A DNA stretch of 64,000 nt from Mucilaginibacter aquatilis (GCF_009755275.1 NZ_WQLA01000003.1:620001-684000), one strand, 5' to 3'; positions 8,568 to 16,732 are shown, counted from the stretch's first letter. The notes: generated by a model from the letters alone, not told the origin. Numbers and translations are program-made.

Positions 8568-9938
8568 TCATGCTTTTTTGACTAAGGCATAGGCAAGTAC
8601 CGGGTAGCCACGTGTGCCGCCATCCGGACCGAAACTGACAAATTTCAGTTTGTACACGTTACCTGCGCTGTCTTTGATGACGTAAAAGCGGTCGGTTTTT
8701 ACGCCAACCGTACCGCCGCTGGTTACGCGCCAGTTGGAGGATACCGTATTACGGCTGGCCGTGAAAGTGGTGGCCGCAATATTAGCTTCGGTATAAGCAT
8801 CGTAGCTTACCGCGCTGGTTAAAACCTCGGCCACCTGGGTACCGGCCAGGTAATTGGTAAATACTAAATCAGAAAACGCATAAGGCGTAGTGCCGGTGTA
8901 ATAAATGCTGTAGGTCCATTGCAAATCCCAGTTGGCTTTAGCCGGTTCAATTTCAACGGCGCCCTTGGCAAACGATATGTAACGGAAGTTATACTGACTG
9001 TCTTTAGCAATGCTTAGGGTTTGAAAAGTGGTTTCGCCCACTTTGGCATATTGTAATGTGTAGCCACCGTTTGACATATTACGCAGGATACGAACTTTCA
9101 TTAAATCGGCCGCCGGCAGCACTGTACCCGAGCCGCCCGAACGGTTAACGATATATACTTTGTTATCGGCGTCAGTGGCACTTACCGCAGCAATGGCCGT
9201 CTTAGTGAGGTCGCCATTAACATCGTCGAAAATGCTAAAGCTGCCCTGACCAAATCCAAGTGCCAGATTTGCGGTGGTCACATCGGCGGCGGTAACCGCG
9301 TTGATGTCCGTTTTGGTAGTAGGCAGCACCGATGCGGCGAGCGTGTTGTTCAAGATCACGCGATAATCAGCACCCGAGTAAAAGCCCAAATCCCAGTCGT
9401 TACGAGCAACGCTGGTTTGCTTGTTAGCGCTCAGGTCAACGTAAACTGAATTTACGGCTGCCGAACCGCCGGTGCCACCATCTAACGTTAGCTGTGTACC
9501 AGTTGATACGATAGACGAAAAGCTTAATTGCATTTGGCTGGTAGCACCCACTACCACCGGCGAACCTGCCGAAGCCACTTTAAAGGTGATCGATTCGTTA
9601 CCGTTTAAAAACAAATTGGCTGCTTTATTTACCTTGATGGCAGCTGAATTACTGCCGGCAGGTATAGTAACGGATACCGTACCATTAGTGGCAGCCGGCT
9701 CGGTTGTAAACTGGGTACCATAAGTTAAGCCTGTACTCGACAGGCTGATTATTACCGGGACTGCTGCATCAGCATTGCGCGAGAGGGTAAGCTTTACTTC
9801 TGCCGATGTTTGTGCTGCTGTAAAGCCTTGTTTATCAGCCTGGAAGTTGACTGCATTGTCGGCGACCGGCGGATCGTTTTCTTTACAGGCGGTAAACAGC
9901 ACTGTAAAAGCGATAAGCATGGATAATAGTTTTTTCAT
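8568..9938 (-). CDS. hmuY: HmuY-family heme-binding lipoprotein with an extra N-terminal beta domain
   Basis: A 456-residue lipoprotein; the signal sequence ends in the lipobox FTAC (Cys at residue 17). Residues about 30-145 form a Calx-beta-like domain (VSVTIPAGSNSAAIKVNKA, NESITFKV). Residues about 150-456 carry the HmuY fold, recognisable by paired DWDLGFYSGADYRV / NWDLQWTYSIYY blocks and the C-terminal RFYVIKDSAGNVYKLKFVSF. HmuY proteins bind heme at the cell surface and pass it to a TonB receptor. It sits 29 bases after the receptor gene, the usual hmuR-hmuY pairing although in reverse order. At twice the length of Porphyromonas HmuY, the N-terminal domain is notable. Confidence 0.87.
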   Translation of the reverse strand: MKKLLSMLIAFTVLFTACKENDPPVADNAVNFQADKQGFTAAQTSAEVKLTLSRNADAAVPVIISLSSTGLTYGTQFTTEPAATNGTVSVTIPAGSNSAAIKVNKAANLFLNGNESITFKVASAGSPVVVGATSQMQLSFSSIVSTGTQLTLDGGTGGSAAVNSVYVDLSANKQTSVARNDWDLGFYSGADYRVILNNTLAASVLPTTKTDINAVTAADVTTANLALGFGQGSFSIFDDVNGDLTKTAIAAVSATDADNKVYIVNRSGGSGTVLPAADLMKVRILRNMSNGGYTLQYAKVGETTFQTLSIAKDSQYNFRYISFAKGAVEIEPAKANWDLQWTYSIYYTGTTPYAFSDLVFTNYLAGTQVAEVLTSAVSYDAYTEANIAATTFTASRNTVSSNWRVTSGGTVGVKTDRFYVIKDSAGNVYKLKFVSFGPDGGTRGYPVLAYALVKKA

Positions 9939-9967
9939 AAAATGATTGTTGAATTTGAAAAGTGGAA

Positions 9968-12229
9968 TTATTTGAAAAGTTGGTAATTAAGGCCTAAAAA
10001 CAATGAGCGCCCGTAGCCTACCGGAACCGCTCCGCCTGTGCTGTGTGCGCTACCCACATCCTGCGAAGTGTTGTTGATTCGGGTCACATTAAACAGATTG
10101 CGTACACCGCCGCTAATGCTTAGCGCTTTGTTTACAATCTTATTCAGTGTAAAATCAGCAGTGTTGAACGAGCCGATAGCGGCCCGCTGTATGATGGTGG
10201 TGCTTCCACTGGAAACATACTCGTACGATGGCCGTTTGCCGGTAAACTTGTAAAATAAGCTCATGGTGGTTTGCCACCTCGTGATAGTGTAGACGATATT
10301 GCTGTTCACCTCGGGCGTCCAGCTCATGTCTGGCAAAGTGGGGTCTTCATCCTTTAACCGGTTATAGAGACCGGTGTAGTAAAACCCTAACGTAGCCTGT
10401 AGGCTTTTATAATTTATGGTATTCTCGAGCGTCCCTCCTACAGTTTTATATTTATCAATGTTGAGGTAAGTGGTGATAGACCCATTGGCGGCATCGTAAG
10501 CTGTTCCGATGAAATTATTAAACCGGTTGTAGAAAGCGCCCGCAACAGTTTTAAGATTTAATTGAGCCCCGTTTAATGCACGCAAGGATAGCGAACCATT
10601 GTAGCTATTGGAATACTCGGCCTTTAAATTAGGATTTCCTATAACGGAGTGGCTGGCATCAAAAAAGTTGAAGTATAATTCGCGAAGCGCAGGTGCCCTA
10701 AAGCCACGAGCGTAAGCCAGGCGTAGGTCTAGCGCAGATGATAGTGCCACCTTAGCATTAACCGAGGGGATGACCGGAGGTGCATCATACACTGAGTTGT
10801 GTACTAAACGTAAACCAGGTCTAACCGTAATAGCCGAAGTAAACTTGATTTCGGATGAGGCGAAAAATGCATAATCATTAATCCTTGGTGTGCCCAATAT
10901 GCGGTCGCCGGTGCTACCAGTTAAATTAACTTCTATCCCTGGCTGAAACGATACGGCAGGCGATAGTTCATAAAGCGCCATTCCTCTGAAAAATGTGTTG
11001 TTGAAAGCCGCCTTAGCTTGCTCTGACGCTGCTGCCGTTAAACGTACTTCGCCGGTGGTATGATTAAGCTCTGTGGTTTGTGTTCGGCGTGTGTAATCGG
11101 TATAGGATGCAGCTGCGTTAAAACTCAGCTTGTTATTCAAAGCATAATTACCTTGCAGTTCATGCAAAAAGCGGTGTGTGATATATTTCTGATCTTTGGA
11201 GACATTGGTAGAAAGATTAGGAACACCGTTACTGATGATGTCCTCGTCGGTAGCGTTGATACGATACCATATACCCAATTTTTGGTTACGGTAACCGGTG
11301 GTAAAGCTGCCCAGCAACTGGTTTTTAGGCAACCAGCCCTGCGTGCCGTCACCAGGACTCCAACCACCAAAGTAATTACGGGAGGCATTTACGCCAATGT
11401 TCCAGCCGTTGCGCCGCCATTTTAAGTTGAGATTTTGATTGTGTGTACCACTGCCATTAAAGCCTTTATATTGCTTGCCGGCGCTTTCTTCCTGCACACG
11501 TACACTGGCACTCAAACCACTATTTTCAGATGTTGCTTTTTTTGTAATCAGGTTAATGACGCCACCCAAAGCATCCGTACCATACATGACCGACATCGGA
11601 CCTTCCACAATCTCAATATGGTCGATCATGTTAATGTCAATCTGTCCCAAGCTTTCGCGCGTTTCACCGCGGTCGAGCAAGGGCACTCCATCTAATAGTA
11701 TTTTTACCCGCTGACCGCTTACGCCGATCATCTCAATGTCTGATGTACCTAAAGTTAAATCATTAGTAAAGCGCACGCCTAGCTCGGTGTTTAGTACTTG
11801 CTGGAGGTTGGTAGCTGCTCTGAGCCTGATGCGTTCCGCGCTGATGGTGCGAATCTGATAAACCGAATTTTTAAGTGACTGCGGTTCATATTGCCCTGTC
11901 ACTACAACATCTTTTAAGTGCAGTGAGCTTTGCTTCAATATGATGTCGTTGAGCTTAGCAGTTTTGCCGGTTGCAACGTCTATTGTTTGGGCGGTTTGTA
12001 CCAAACCCATAAAACTTGCCTGTAATTGGTGTTGCCCCCGTACCAATGTAACGGAGTAGTAACCATTGTCATCTGTTTCGGCAAGCGGCTTATTATTAAC
12101 AATGATGGTGACACCTCCTGCTGGCTGGCCATCACTAGACAAAACTTTGCCTGTTATTTTACCCTGTTTTTGAGCACATACATACGTCGTAGCACAAAAG
12201 ATACAAATTAGGGTAAAGAAAGCTTTCAT
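9968..12229 (-). CDS. hmuR: TonB-dependent heme receptor, HmuR/BhuR-like
   Basis: A 753-residue outer-membrane receptor. Signal peptide MKAFFTLICIFCATTYVCAQ, then a carboxypeptidase-regulatory-like domain (about 22-105), a plug domain (about 115-225, with GVPLLDRGETRESLGQ and VEGPMSVMYGTDALGGVINLIT) and a 22-strand barrel ending in NYQLFK with a terminal aromatic/hydrophobic pattern. Heme-receptor hallmarks are present: FRAP near residues 507-510, NPNL near 530-533, and a His between them (DASHSV). First gene of the leftward heme operon. Its start lies 98 bases from that of the divergent AraC gene, with an apparent operator between them. Confidence 0.9.
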   Translation of the reverse strand: MKAFFTLICIFCATTYVCAQKQGKITGKVLSSDGQPAGGVTIIVNNKPLAETDDNGYYSVTLVRGQHQLQASFMGLVQTAQTIDVATGKTAKLNDIILKQSSLHLKDVVVTGQYEPQSLKNSVYQIRTISAERIRLRAATNLQQVLNTELGVRFTNDLTLGTSDIEMIGVSGQRVKILLDGVPLLDRGETRESLGQIDINMIDHIEIVEGPMSVMYGTDALGGVINLITKKATSENSGLSASVRVQEESAGKQYKGFNGSGTHNQNLNLKWRRNGWNIGVNASRNYFGGWSPGDGTQGWLPKNQLLGSFTTGYRNQKLGIWYRINATDEDIISNGVPNLSTNVSKDQKYITHRFLHELQGNYALNNKLSFNAAASYTDYTRRTQTTELNHTTGEVRLTAAASEQAKAAFNNTFFRGMALYELSPAVSFQPGIEVNLTGSTGDRILGTPRINDYAFFASSEIKFTSAITVRPGLRLVHNSVYDAPPVIPSVNAKVALSSALDLRLAYARGFRAPALRELYFNFFDASHSVIGNPNLKAEYSNSYNGSLSLRALNGAQLNLKTVAGAFYNRFNNFIGTAYDAANGSITTYLNIDKYKTVGGTLENTINYKSLQATLGFYYTGLYNRLKDEDPTLPDMSWTPEVNSNIVYTITRWQTTMSLFYKFTGKRPSYEYVSSGSTTIIQRAAIGSFNTADFTLNKIVNKALSISGGVRNLFNVTRINNTSQDVGSAHSTGGAVPVGYGRSLFLGLNYQLFK

Positions 12230-12257
12230 TTATTTAGACTTATTAAAAATAACACTG

Positions 12258-12265
12258 CAAATGTG
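12258..12265 (-). promoter_or_regulatory. Possible -7 box of the heme operon promoter
   Basis: On the minus strand this reads CACATTTG, one fixed base away from the Bacteroidota -7 consensus TAnnTTTG. It is 28 bases upstream of the hmuR ATG. The -33 region would then fall at about 12285-12290, exactly where the promoter-proximal repeat of the operator begins. This is pattern matching only. Confidence 0.35.
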
Positions 12266-12284
12266 TATCATTGCAGCCAAAACG

Positions 12285-12324
12285 TATCAACGCCATACGG
12301 ATTATTATCAACGCCATACGGATT
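12285..12324. promoter_or_regulatory. Tandem 19-bp direct repeat, likely AraC-type operator
   Basis: TATCAACGCCATACGGATT occurs twice without mismatch, at 12285-12303 and 12306-12324, a period of 21 bp or two helical turns. It fills the space between the divergent hmuR and AraC-type genes. Direct half-sites spaced two turns apart are the classic architecture for AraC-family dimers (araI1-I2). The hmuR-proximal copy would overlap the -33 region, as expected for activation; the other copy ends two bases before the regulator's ATG, as expected for autorepression. The binding protein is inferred, not shown. Confidence 0.7.
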
Positions 12325-12326
12325 TT

Positions 12327-13292
12327 ATGACCATCAGCATTACTTCAGCCTCGCAAGAAAGCTTCAATTTAGAACTCAAGTACCCTAGGGAGTTTTCGGG
12401 TTTACACCAGTTGGAAGAGCGGTACTCGCAAAAAACTGCTGCTTGGGGTAACTTGACTGTTAACGAGTTATGGTTCGACGGGGCATGTGTTTTTCAGAGC
12501 ACTATAGAAGCTAACCAGCATTGCCGGTTAAAAATGCAGTGTGATAGCCCCTGTTGGCTTATGAATTTTGTACTGGATGGCGAGCTAAACACCATGGTTC
12601 AAATGGATGCAGCTCTTAACACGAAGGCAAATCATTTTAACTGCTTTTACTGCAGCAGTTTGGCTGTTGAGGCTGGTATTGAACGCAAAACGCATGTATT
12701 TACCGTGTGTCTTACCCGTCGATTTATCAAGCATCTGTTTTGGAAAAGTTCTGTATTTACAGGCGATGAACTGGCTAATAATGGCGAAAAGGTATTTATA
12801 GCCGGCAATCAGTTGATCACTACGGAACTCAAAACTATTATTGGCGAGATTACCGGTGCTGAGCAACCTACTTACATCAGGCGTATTTACCTGGAAGGAA
12901 AGATACTGGAACTACTTTCGCTGCAATTGAAAGATAGCATGTTTTTTACGCCTGATAATACAAAATCAGATGTAGTACATACCGACTTATCTAAATTGCA
13001 AACTGCCAAGCAGCTGCTCGAACAAAATATCAGGTCACCATTTACATTAACCGAACTGGCTAAACAATGCGGGTTAAATGATTTTAAGCTTAAAAAAGGT
13101 TTTAAGGAAGCGTTTGGTTTTACCGTGTTTGGATACCTGAATGAATTACGCATGAATAGAGCCAAAAGTATGCTGCAAAAAGGGTTGCCCGTAAATGAAG
13201 TTGCGGATTATGTAGGTTACAAGAATGCACACCATTTCACAGTTGCTTTTAAAAAAAGGTATCAAGTACTTCCACGAGACGTTTTCGAATAA
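12327..13292 (+). CDS. AraC-family regulator of the heme operon (PchR-like)
   Basis: A 321-residue protein from ATG 12327. The C-terminal 100 residues hold two helix-turn-helix motifs (FTLTELAKQCGLNDFKLKKGFKEAFG and VNEVADYVGYKNAHHFTVAFKKRY). The N-terminal part (AAWGNLTVNELWF, CWLMNFVLDG, ERKTHVFTVCLTRRFIKHLF) resembles the ligand domain of PchR/YbtA-type iron-acquisition activators. The frame is open to an ATG at 12261, but translation from there would read through the 19-bp operator repeats and yield a spurious YQRHTDYYQRHTDF duplication, so the later ATG is preferred. Divergent from hmuR, it is the obvious candidate to activate heme uptake, perhaps with heme as ligand. Confidence 0.85.
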   Translation: MTISITSASQESFNLELKYPREFSGLHQLEERYSQKTAAWGNLTVNELWFDGACVFQSTIEANQHCRLKMQCDSPCWLMNFVLDGELNTMVQMDAALNTKANHFNCFYCSSLAVEAGIERKTHVFTVCLTRRFIKHLFWKSSVFTGDELANNGEKVFIAGNQLITTELKTIIGEITGAEQPTYIRRIYLEGKILELLSLQLKDSMFFTPDNTKSDVVHTDLSKLQTAKQLLEQNIRSPFTLTELAKQCGLNDFKLKKGFKEAFGFTVFGYLNELRMNRAKSMLQKGLPVNEVADYVGYKNAHHFTVAFKKRYQVLPRDVFE

Positions 13293-13712
13293 AGTCAAAG
13301 GTTTTTCACACTAAGCTTGCTGCCATTATTTCACAACTCATAAATTCGTTTCATAAATTTACTTTTCCAACACTTAATCTAAATGGCCTATTAATGTTAA
13401 CCGAGCACTCAGCTTGTTTGTTAATCGCTGCAACTAAATTACGACATTTCTAAAATTTACGGTCTTGCCGGTTTACTTTAAATAATTACGGTATCAATAA
13501 ATCGCAGCTTTTAAAAAGTGTTCAAGCATCTCTGCATGCTACTGAATTGAAGCAATCGCGTCATTTAAGCAGTTTACTTGCATGGCATTATTTATCCGGC
13601 CAAACTCTACCGTTAGCTGTTCAAACCAAATAAATTTATTGATCCCCTTCTATTAATTCCACATATGGAAGGAGGTAAAGGAAAATGCAATTTTACAATT
13701 GATGTATTGAGT
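13293..13712. other. Intergenic region after the AraC gene
   Basis: About 420 A/T-rich bases between convergent genes. A strong AAGGAGGT at 13670-13677 precedes only a five-codon reading frame (MQFYN), so it probably is not functional. No structured RNA or gene was recognised. Confidence 0.35.
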
Positions 13713-14741
13713 TTAAATTGCAAATTCGTTGCGTATAATCTTTGCTCCTGCACTTAAAGCACTCAGTTTACCCCTTGCTATGTTCCGAGACAAAGGAGCC
13801 ATACCACAGTTAGTTGATGGATAAAGGTTTTCTATATTTACAAACTCCAGCGTTCTACGTAATGTATCGGCTACTTCTTCGGGTGTTTCAATCTTGGCAG
13901 ATGCCACATCTATTGCACCGACCATCACTTTCTTACCACGGACCAGTTCGATTAAACTTACGGGTACGTTCGAATTGTGGCATTCCAACGAGACGATATC
14001 AATATTAGATTTTTGAATTTTTGGGAAGATTTCTTCGTATTGACGCCATTCTGATCCCAAGGTCTTTTTCCAATGATTATTAGCTTGTATGCCATAACCG
14101 TAGCATACATGCACGGCAGTTTCGCAGTGTAAGCCATCAATGGCTCTTTCTAATGCTGCCATTCCCCAGTCGTTCACTTCATCAAAAAAAACATTGAACG
14201 CAGGTTCATCGAACTGTATAATATCTACACCGGCAGCTTGCAATTCTTTCGCTTCTTCATTGAGTACTTTAGCAAATTCCCACGCCAATTTCTCTCTGCT
14301 TTTGTAGTGGGCATCGTACAAGGTATCAACCATGGTCATCGGCCCTGGTAATGCCCACTTTATGGGCTTATCTGTTTGTTTACGTAAAAATTTAGCATCA
14401 TCAACAAAAACTGCCTTCTGACGGGCAATCTCATTTACCACAACGGGGACACTCGCGTCATAACGATTACGGATTTTTACAATCTTACGATTTTCAAAAT
14501 CTACACCACTTAAATGCTCAATGAACGTAGTCACGAAATGTTGGCGTGTTTGCTCACCATCACATATAATGTCTGCCCCTGCCAATAGCTGTTCTTGCAA
14601 AGCGATGCGCAAAGCATCTTGTTTACCTTCCATTAACTTATCGCCTTCTAATATCCAGGGCGACCAAAGTTTTTCGGGTGGTGCCAGCCAGGCAGGTTTC
14701 GGTAAACTTCCCACAATTGAGGTGGGCAATAATATATTCAT
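13713..14741 (-). CDS. mesD: Folate-independent methionine synthase, core-MetE type (MesD)
   Basis: A 342-residue protein corresponding only to the C-terminal catalytic barrel of cobalamin-independent methionine synthase; the N-terminal folate-binding half of MetE is absent. The zinc/homocysteine site is intact: His211-x-Cys213 (VHVCYG), Glu253 (SLECHN) and Cys312 (STNCGM). Conserved blocks PTSIVGSLPKPAW, DGEQTR, WALPGPMTM and IQFDEPAF are present. It lies 28 bases downstream of a DUF1852 gene, the MesX partner required by the MesD class described by Price and colleagues; the methyl donor for that class was not established there. The frame opens earlier, but ATG 14741 matches the family start. 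A B12 riboswitch controls the pair. Confidence 0.88.
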   Translation of the reverse strand: MNILLPTSIVGSLPKPAWLAPPEKLWSPWILEGDKLMEGKQDALRIALQEQLLAGADIICDGEQTRQHFVTTFIEHLSGVDFENRKIVKIRNRYDASVPVVVNEIARQKAVFVDDAKFLRKQTDKPIKWALPGPMTMVDTLYDAHYKSREKLAWEFAKVLNEEAKELQAAGVDIIQFDEPAFNVFFDEVNDWGMAALERAIDGLHCETAVHVCYGYGIQANNHWKKTLGSEWRQYEEIFPKIQKSNIDIVSLECHNSNVPVSLIELVRGKKVMVGAIDVASAKIETPEEVADTLRRTLEFVNIENLYPSTNCGMAPLSRNIARGKLSALSAGAKIIRNEFAI

Positions 14742-14769
14742 GATAAAAATAATTTTTAGTATTGTAAGA

Positions 14770-15759
14770 TTAATGCGCAAAATTGGCTGACCACTCTTCT
14801 AATAAACTTTTGTAAGGCTTGATGAAATGCTCTTCTGCAAACTTACCTTGCTCAATGGCTAACTGGCTGCGTTCTTCACGGTTGTAAATGATCTTTGTTA
14901 ACGAATAGTCTTTATTTTTCAAACTTGGCTTATAGCATGATCCTGCAAAGGAATTGGCATTATAAATCTCAGGCCTGTAAACCTTTTGAAATGTTTCCAT
15001 GGTACTGATTGTACTAATTAGTTCAAGGTTGGTATAACCATCCAACAGGTCGCCAAAAAAATAAAATGCTAAAGGTGCAGTGCTATGTGGTGGCATAAAA
15101 TAGCGAACCTTCAGACCCATTTTACTAAAGTATTGCTCTGTTAAAGAAGATTCAGTGGGTTTGTATTCAAAACCTAATATAGGATGACAGTTTCCTGTAC
15201 GATAATAGATTTTACTCTCCGCTACGCTCAGACATATAACAGGTGGTTTGATAAAGCGCTTTTTGTAGCTTTCTGAATTTACAAAATGCTTAAACATTTT
15301 GCCGTGTAATTCGCCAAAGTCGTCAGGAATGCTGAATTGCTCTTTGCCTTTGTTATGCTCTGAAAGTAAAACGTTGAAATCATAGTCGCGTATATAAGAA
15401 GAGAAATTGTTCCCGACTATTCCATCAACACGTTTTAATGTTTGATGATCAATTATATAAGTTTTTAATATTTCAATCGATGGGAATGTTTTACCACTAC
15501 CATCAATATCCATATCAACAGAAACAATTTCTAGTTCAACCGAATAGCGATCGTTTTCAGGATTATCCCAATGTGCTAAAGTATTGAAACGATTATTGAT
15601 CATCTGAATGGTGTTACGCAAGTTCTCCTGACGACTTGTTCCCCTTGCCAGGTTAGCAAAGTTGGTAGTTGTGCGCGTACTAATGGACGGTTTATAGTCC
15701 TCATTAAAATAAACACTGCTCAATTTGAACACGAAATCATTCTTAATTGTATACTGCAT
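14770..15759 (-). CDS. mesX: DUF1852 protein, MesX partner of MesD
   Basis: A 329-residue cytoplasmic protein with no signal peptide or membrane segment. Distinctive blocks are YFNEDYKPSISTRTTTNFANLARG near the start, NRFNTLAHWDNPENDRYSVELEIVSVDMDI, and FMPPHSTAPLAFYFFGDLLDGYTN, all typical of DUF1852. In the MesD class of methionine synthases this protein is needed for activity, along with oxygen, but its chemistry is unknown. ATG 15759 follows an AAGGTG site at a good distance; the longer TTG start at 15789 is less likely. First gene after the riboswitch. Confidence 0.87.
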   Translation of the reverse strand: MQYTIKNDFVFKLSSVYFNEDYKPSISTRTTTNFANLARGTSRQENLRNTIQMINNRFNTLAHWDNPENDRYSVELEIVSVDMDIDGSGKTFPSIEILKTYIIDHQTLKRVDGIVGNNFSSYIRDYDFNVLLSEHNKGKEQFSIPDDFGELHGKMFKHFVNSESYKKRFIKPPVICLSVAESKIYYRTGNCHPILGFEYKPTESSLTEQYFSKMGLKVRYFMPPHSTAPLAFYFFGDLLDGYTNLELISTISTMETFQKVYRPEIYNANSFAGSCYKPSLKNKDYSLTKIIYNREERSQLAIEQGKFAEEHFIKPYKSLLEEWSANFAH

Positions 15760-15815
15760 AATATCTAGACACCTTTTTTTTATTATCAAATTGTAAGTAA
15801 GATGAGAGACTAAAG

Positions 15816-15918
15816 GTAAAGAGGCGGGTTAATCAGGAGATGCATGGACGAGCAGGCGCAATCAACCTTATAAGCTGGCACCTTAAAAGCTATACAATCT
15901 GACCAATGACCTCTTTAC
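15816..15918 (-). promoter_or_regulatory. Leader pairing downstream of the mesX riboswitch
   Basis: GTAAAGAGG (15816-15824) is perfectly complementary to CCTCTTTAC (15910-15918). The latter lies 19 bases beyond the riboswitch P1 stem, the former about 57 bases before the mesX ATG. The nine-base helix would enclose an 85-base loop in the leader, so it may be part of the expression platform. No U-tract follows, which favours control of translation over termination. Function is inferred. Confidence 0.4.
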
Positions 15919-15936
15919 GCGGAAGCATCGTCAATT

Positions 15937-16097
15937 CAGTAAAGGCAGGTATCCTGACTTGTAACGGCTTTTACCGGCCTTCCCGCTTGCGCAGTGACCA
16001 TCTTTGCCCAAGCCTTTTGCGTTACTTACAGTTGCGCGACAGCTCGTGATTTGCACACGATTCCCTATTAATTCACCGTTAAGTAAAACCTTTACTG
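15937..16097 (-). ncRNA. Cobalamin riboswitch upstream of mesX-mesD
   Basis: Read on the minus strand, the element begins with P1 strand CAGTAAAGG (16089-16097) and ends with CCTTTACTG (15937-15945), a perfect nine-base stem. Inside are the conserved blocks in order: GGTGAATT then TAGGGAATC, GTGCAAATCACGAGCTG, the CGCGCAACTGTAA box, and AAGTCAGGATACCTGCC just before the closing stem. Binding of adenosyl- or methylcobalamin should turn off the downstream genes, so MesXD would be made only when B12 is scarce. That is the expected logic for a B12-independent methionine synthase. Confidence 0.92.
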
Positions 16098-16270
16098 ATT
16101 GCTTAAATAAGCAAAGAACCACGAGTTAAAACTCTGTACAAAGCTAAGTAAACAGCTATAAACGCTATATTAAACAAGTGATATAAGTAAAACCAGCTTG
16201 AAATTTTGATTTTGATAACTTTTTATGCGGTTTGTATTTAACTTCGTATTCTAAAACGGTGAATTATGCT

Positions 16271-16732
16271 ATGGAACAACTGGACGATATAGATTTAAGA
16301 CTATTAAAAATATTAGCCAATGACTCAAGTTTTACCATTAAGGAACTTGCAGCGAAAGTGAATTTGACACCATCACCGGTGGTGCAGCGTGTTAAACGCT
16401 TAGAAACCGGAGGGTATATCAAAAAGTATATCGCCTTGCTGGATCCGGAAAAATTTAACAAAGGCTTCATTGTTTTTTGTAACATCAAGTTGAAACAGCA
16501 TGACCGGAAGATCGGACATAATTTTGTGAAAGATATTAAGCAGATTGAAGAGGTTGTGGAATGCTATAATATTTCTGGTGATTACGATTTCTTTTTAAAA
16601 GTATTTGCCCGTGATATGAAACACTATCAGGATTTCGTTTTTAACAAATTAGGTTCGGTAGAAAGCATAGGCAGCACCCACAGTACTTTTGTAATGGCCG
16701 AAATTAAAAACACGCACAATATCAATTTTTGA
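16271..16732 (+). CDS. Lrp/AsnC-family transcriptional regulator
   Basis: A 153-residue protein with an N-terminal winged helix-turn-helix (LDDIDLRLLKILANDSSFTIKELAAKVNLTPSPVVQRVKRLE, residues about 4-45) and a RAM/AsnC effector-binding domain (GYIKKYIALLDPEKFNKGF, VVECYNISGDYDFFLKVFARD). The ATG at 16271 gives the normal Lrp length; the frame extends to a TTG at 16232, which would add residues before the usual start. It is divergent from riboswitch-mesX-mesD, so amino-acid control of methionine supply is plausible but unproven. Confidence 0.88.
   Translation: MEQLDDIDLRLLKILANDSSFTIKELAAKVNLTPSPVVQRVKRLETGGYIKKYIALLDPEKFNKGFIVFCNIKLKQHDRKIGHNFVKDIKQIEEVVECYNISGDYDFFLKVFARDMKHYQDFVFNKLGSVESIGSTHSTFVMAEIKNTHNINF

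Noticed and set aside
11060..11714. Several 80-120-codon plus-strand frames opposite hmuR
   Set aside because: They are antisense to a well supported TonB receptor and carry no recognisable domain.
12285..12324. Possible CRISPR or minisatellite because of the exact direct repeat
   Set aside because: There are only two units with a two-base spacer; the setting between divergent regulator and target genes fits an operator.
12261..12326. Extra N-terminal coding of the AraC gene with the repeat peptide YQRHTDYYQRHTDF
   Set aside because: The peptide repeat is simply the translated 19-bp DNA operator repeat; a start at 12327 leaves a normal AraC N terminus.
13670..13695. Strong ribosome-binding-like AAGGAGGT before an ATG
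   Set aside because: The ATG opens only five codons before a stop.
15931..16122. A 63-codon minus-strand frame over the first riboswitch
   Set aside because: The nucleotide pattern is that of a cobalamin riboswitch; the frame is incidental.
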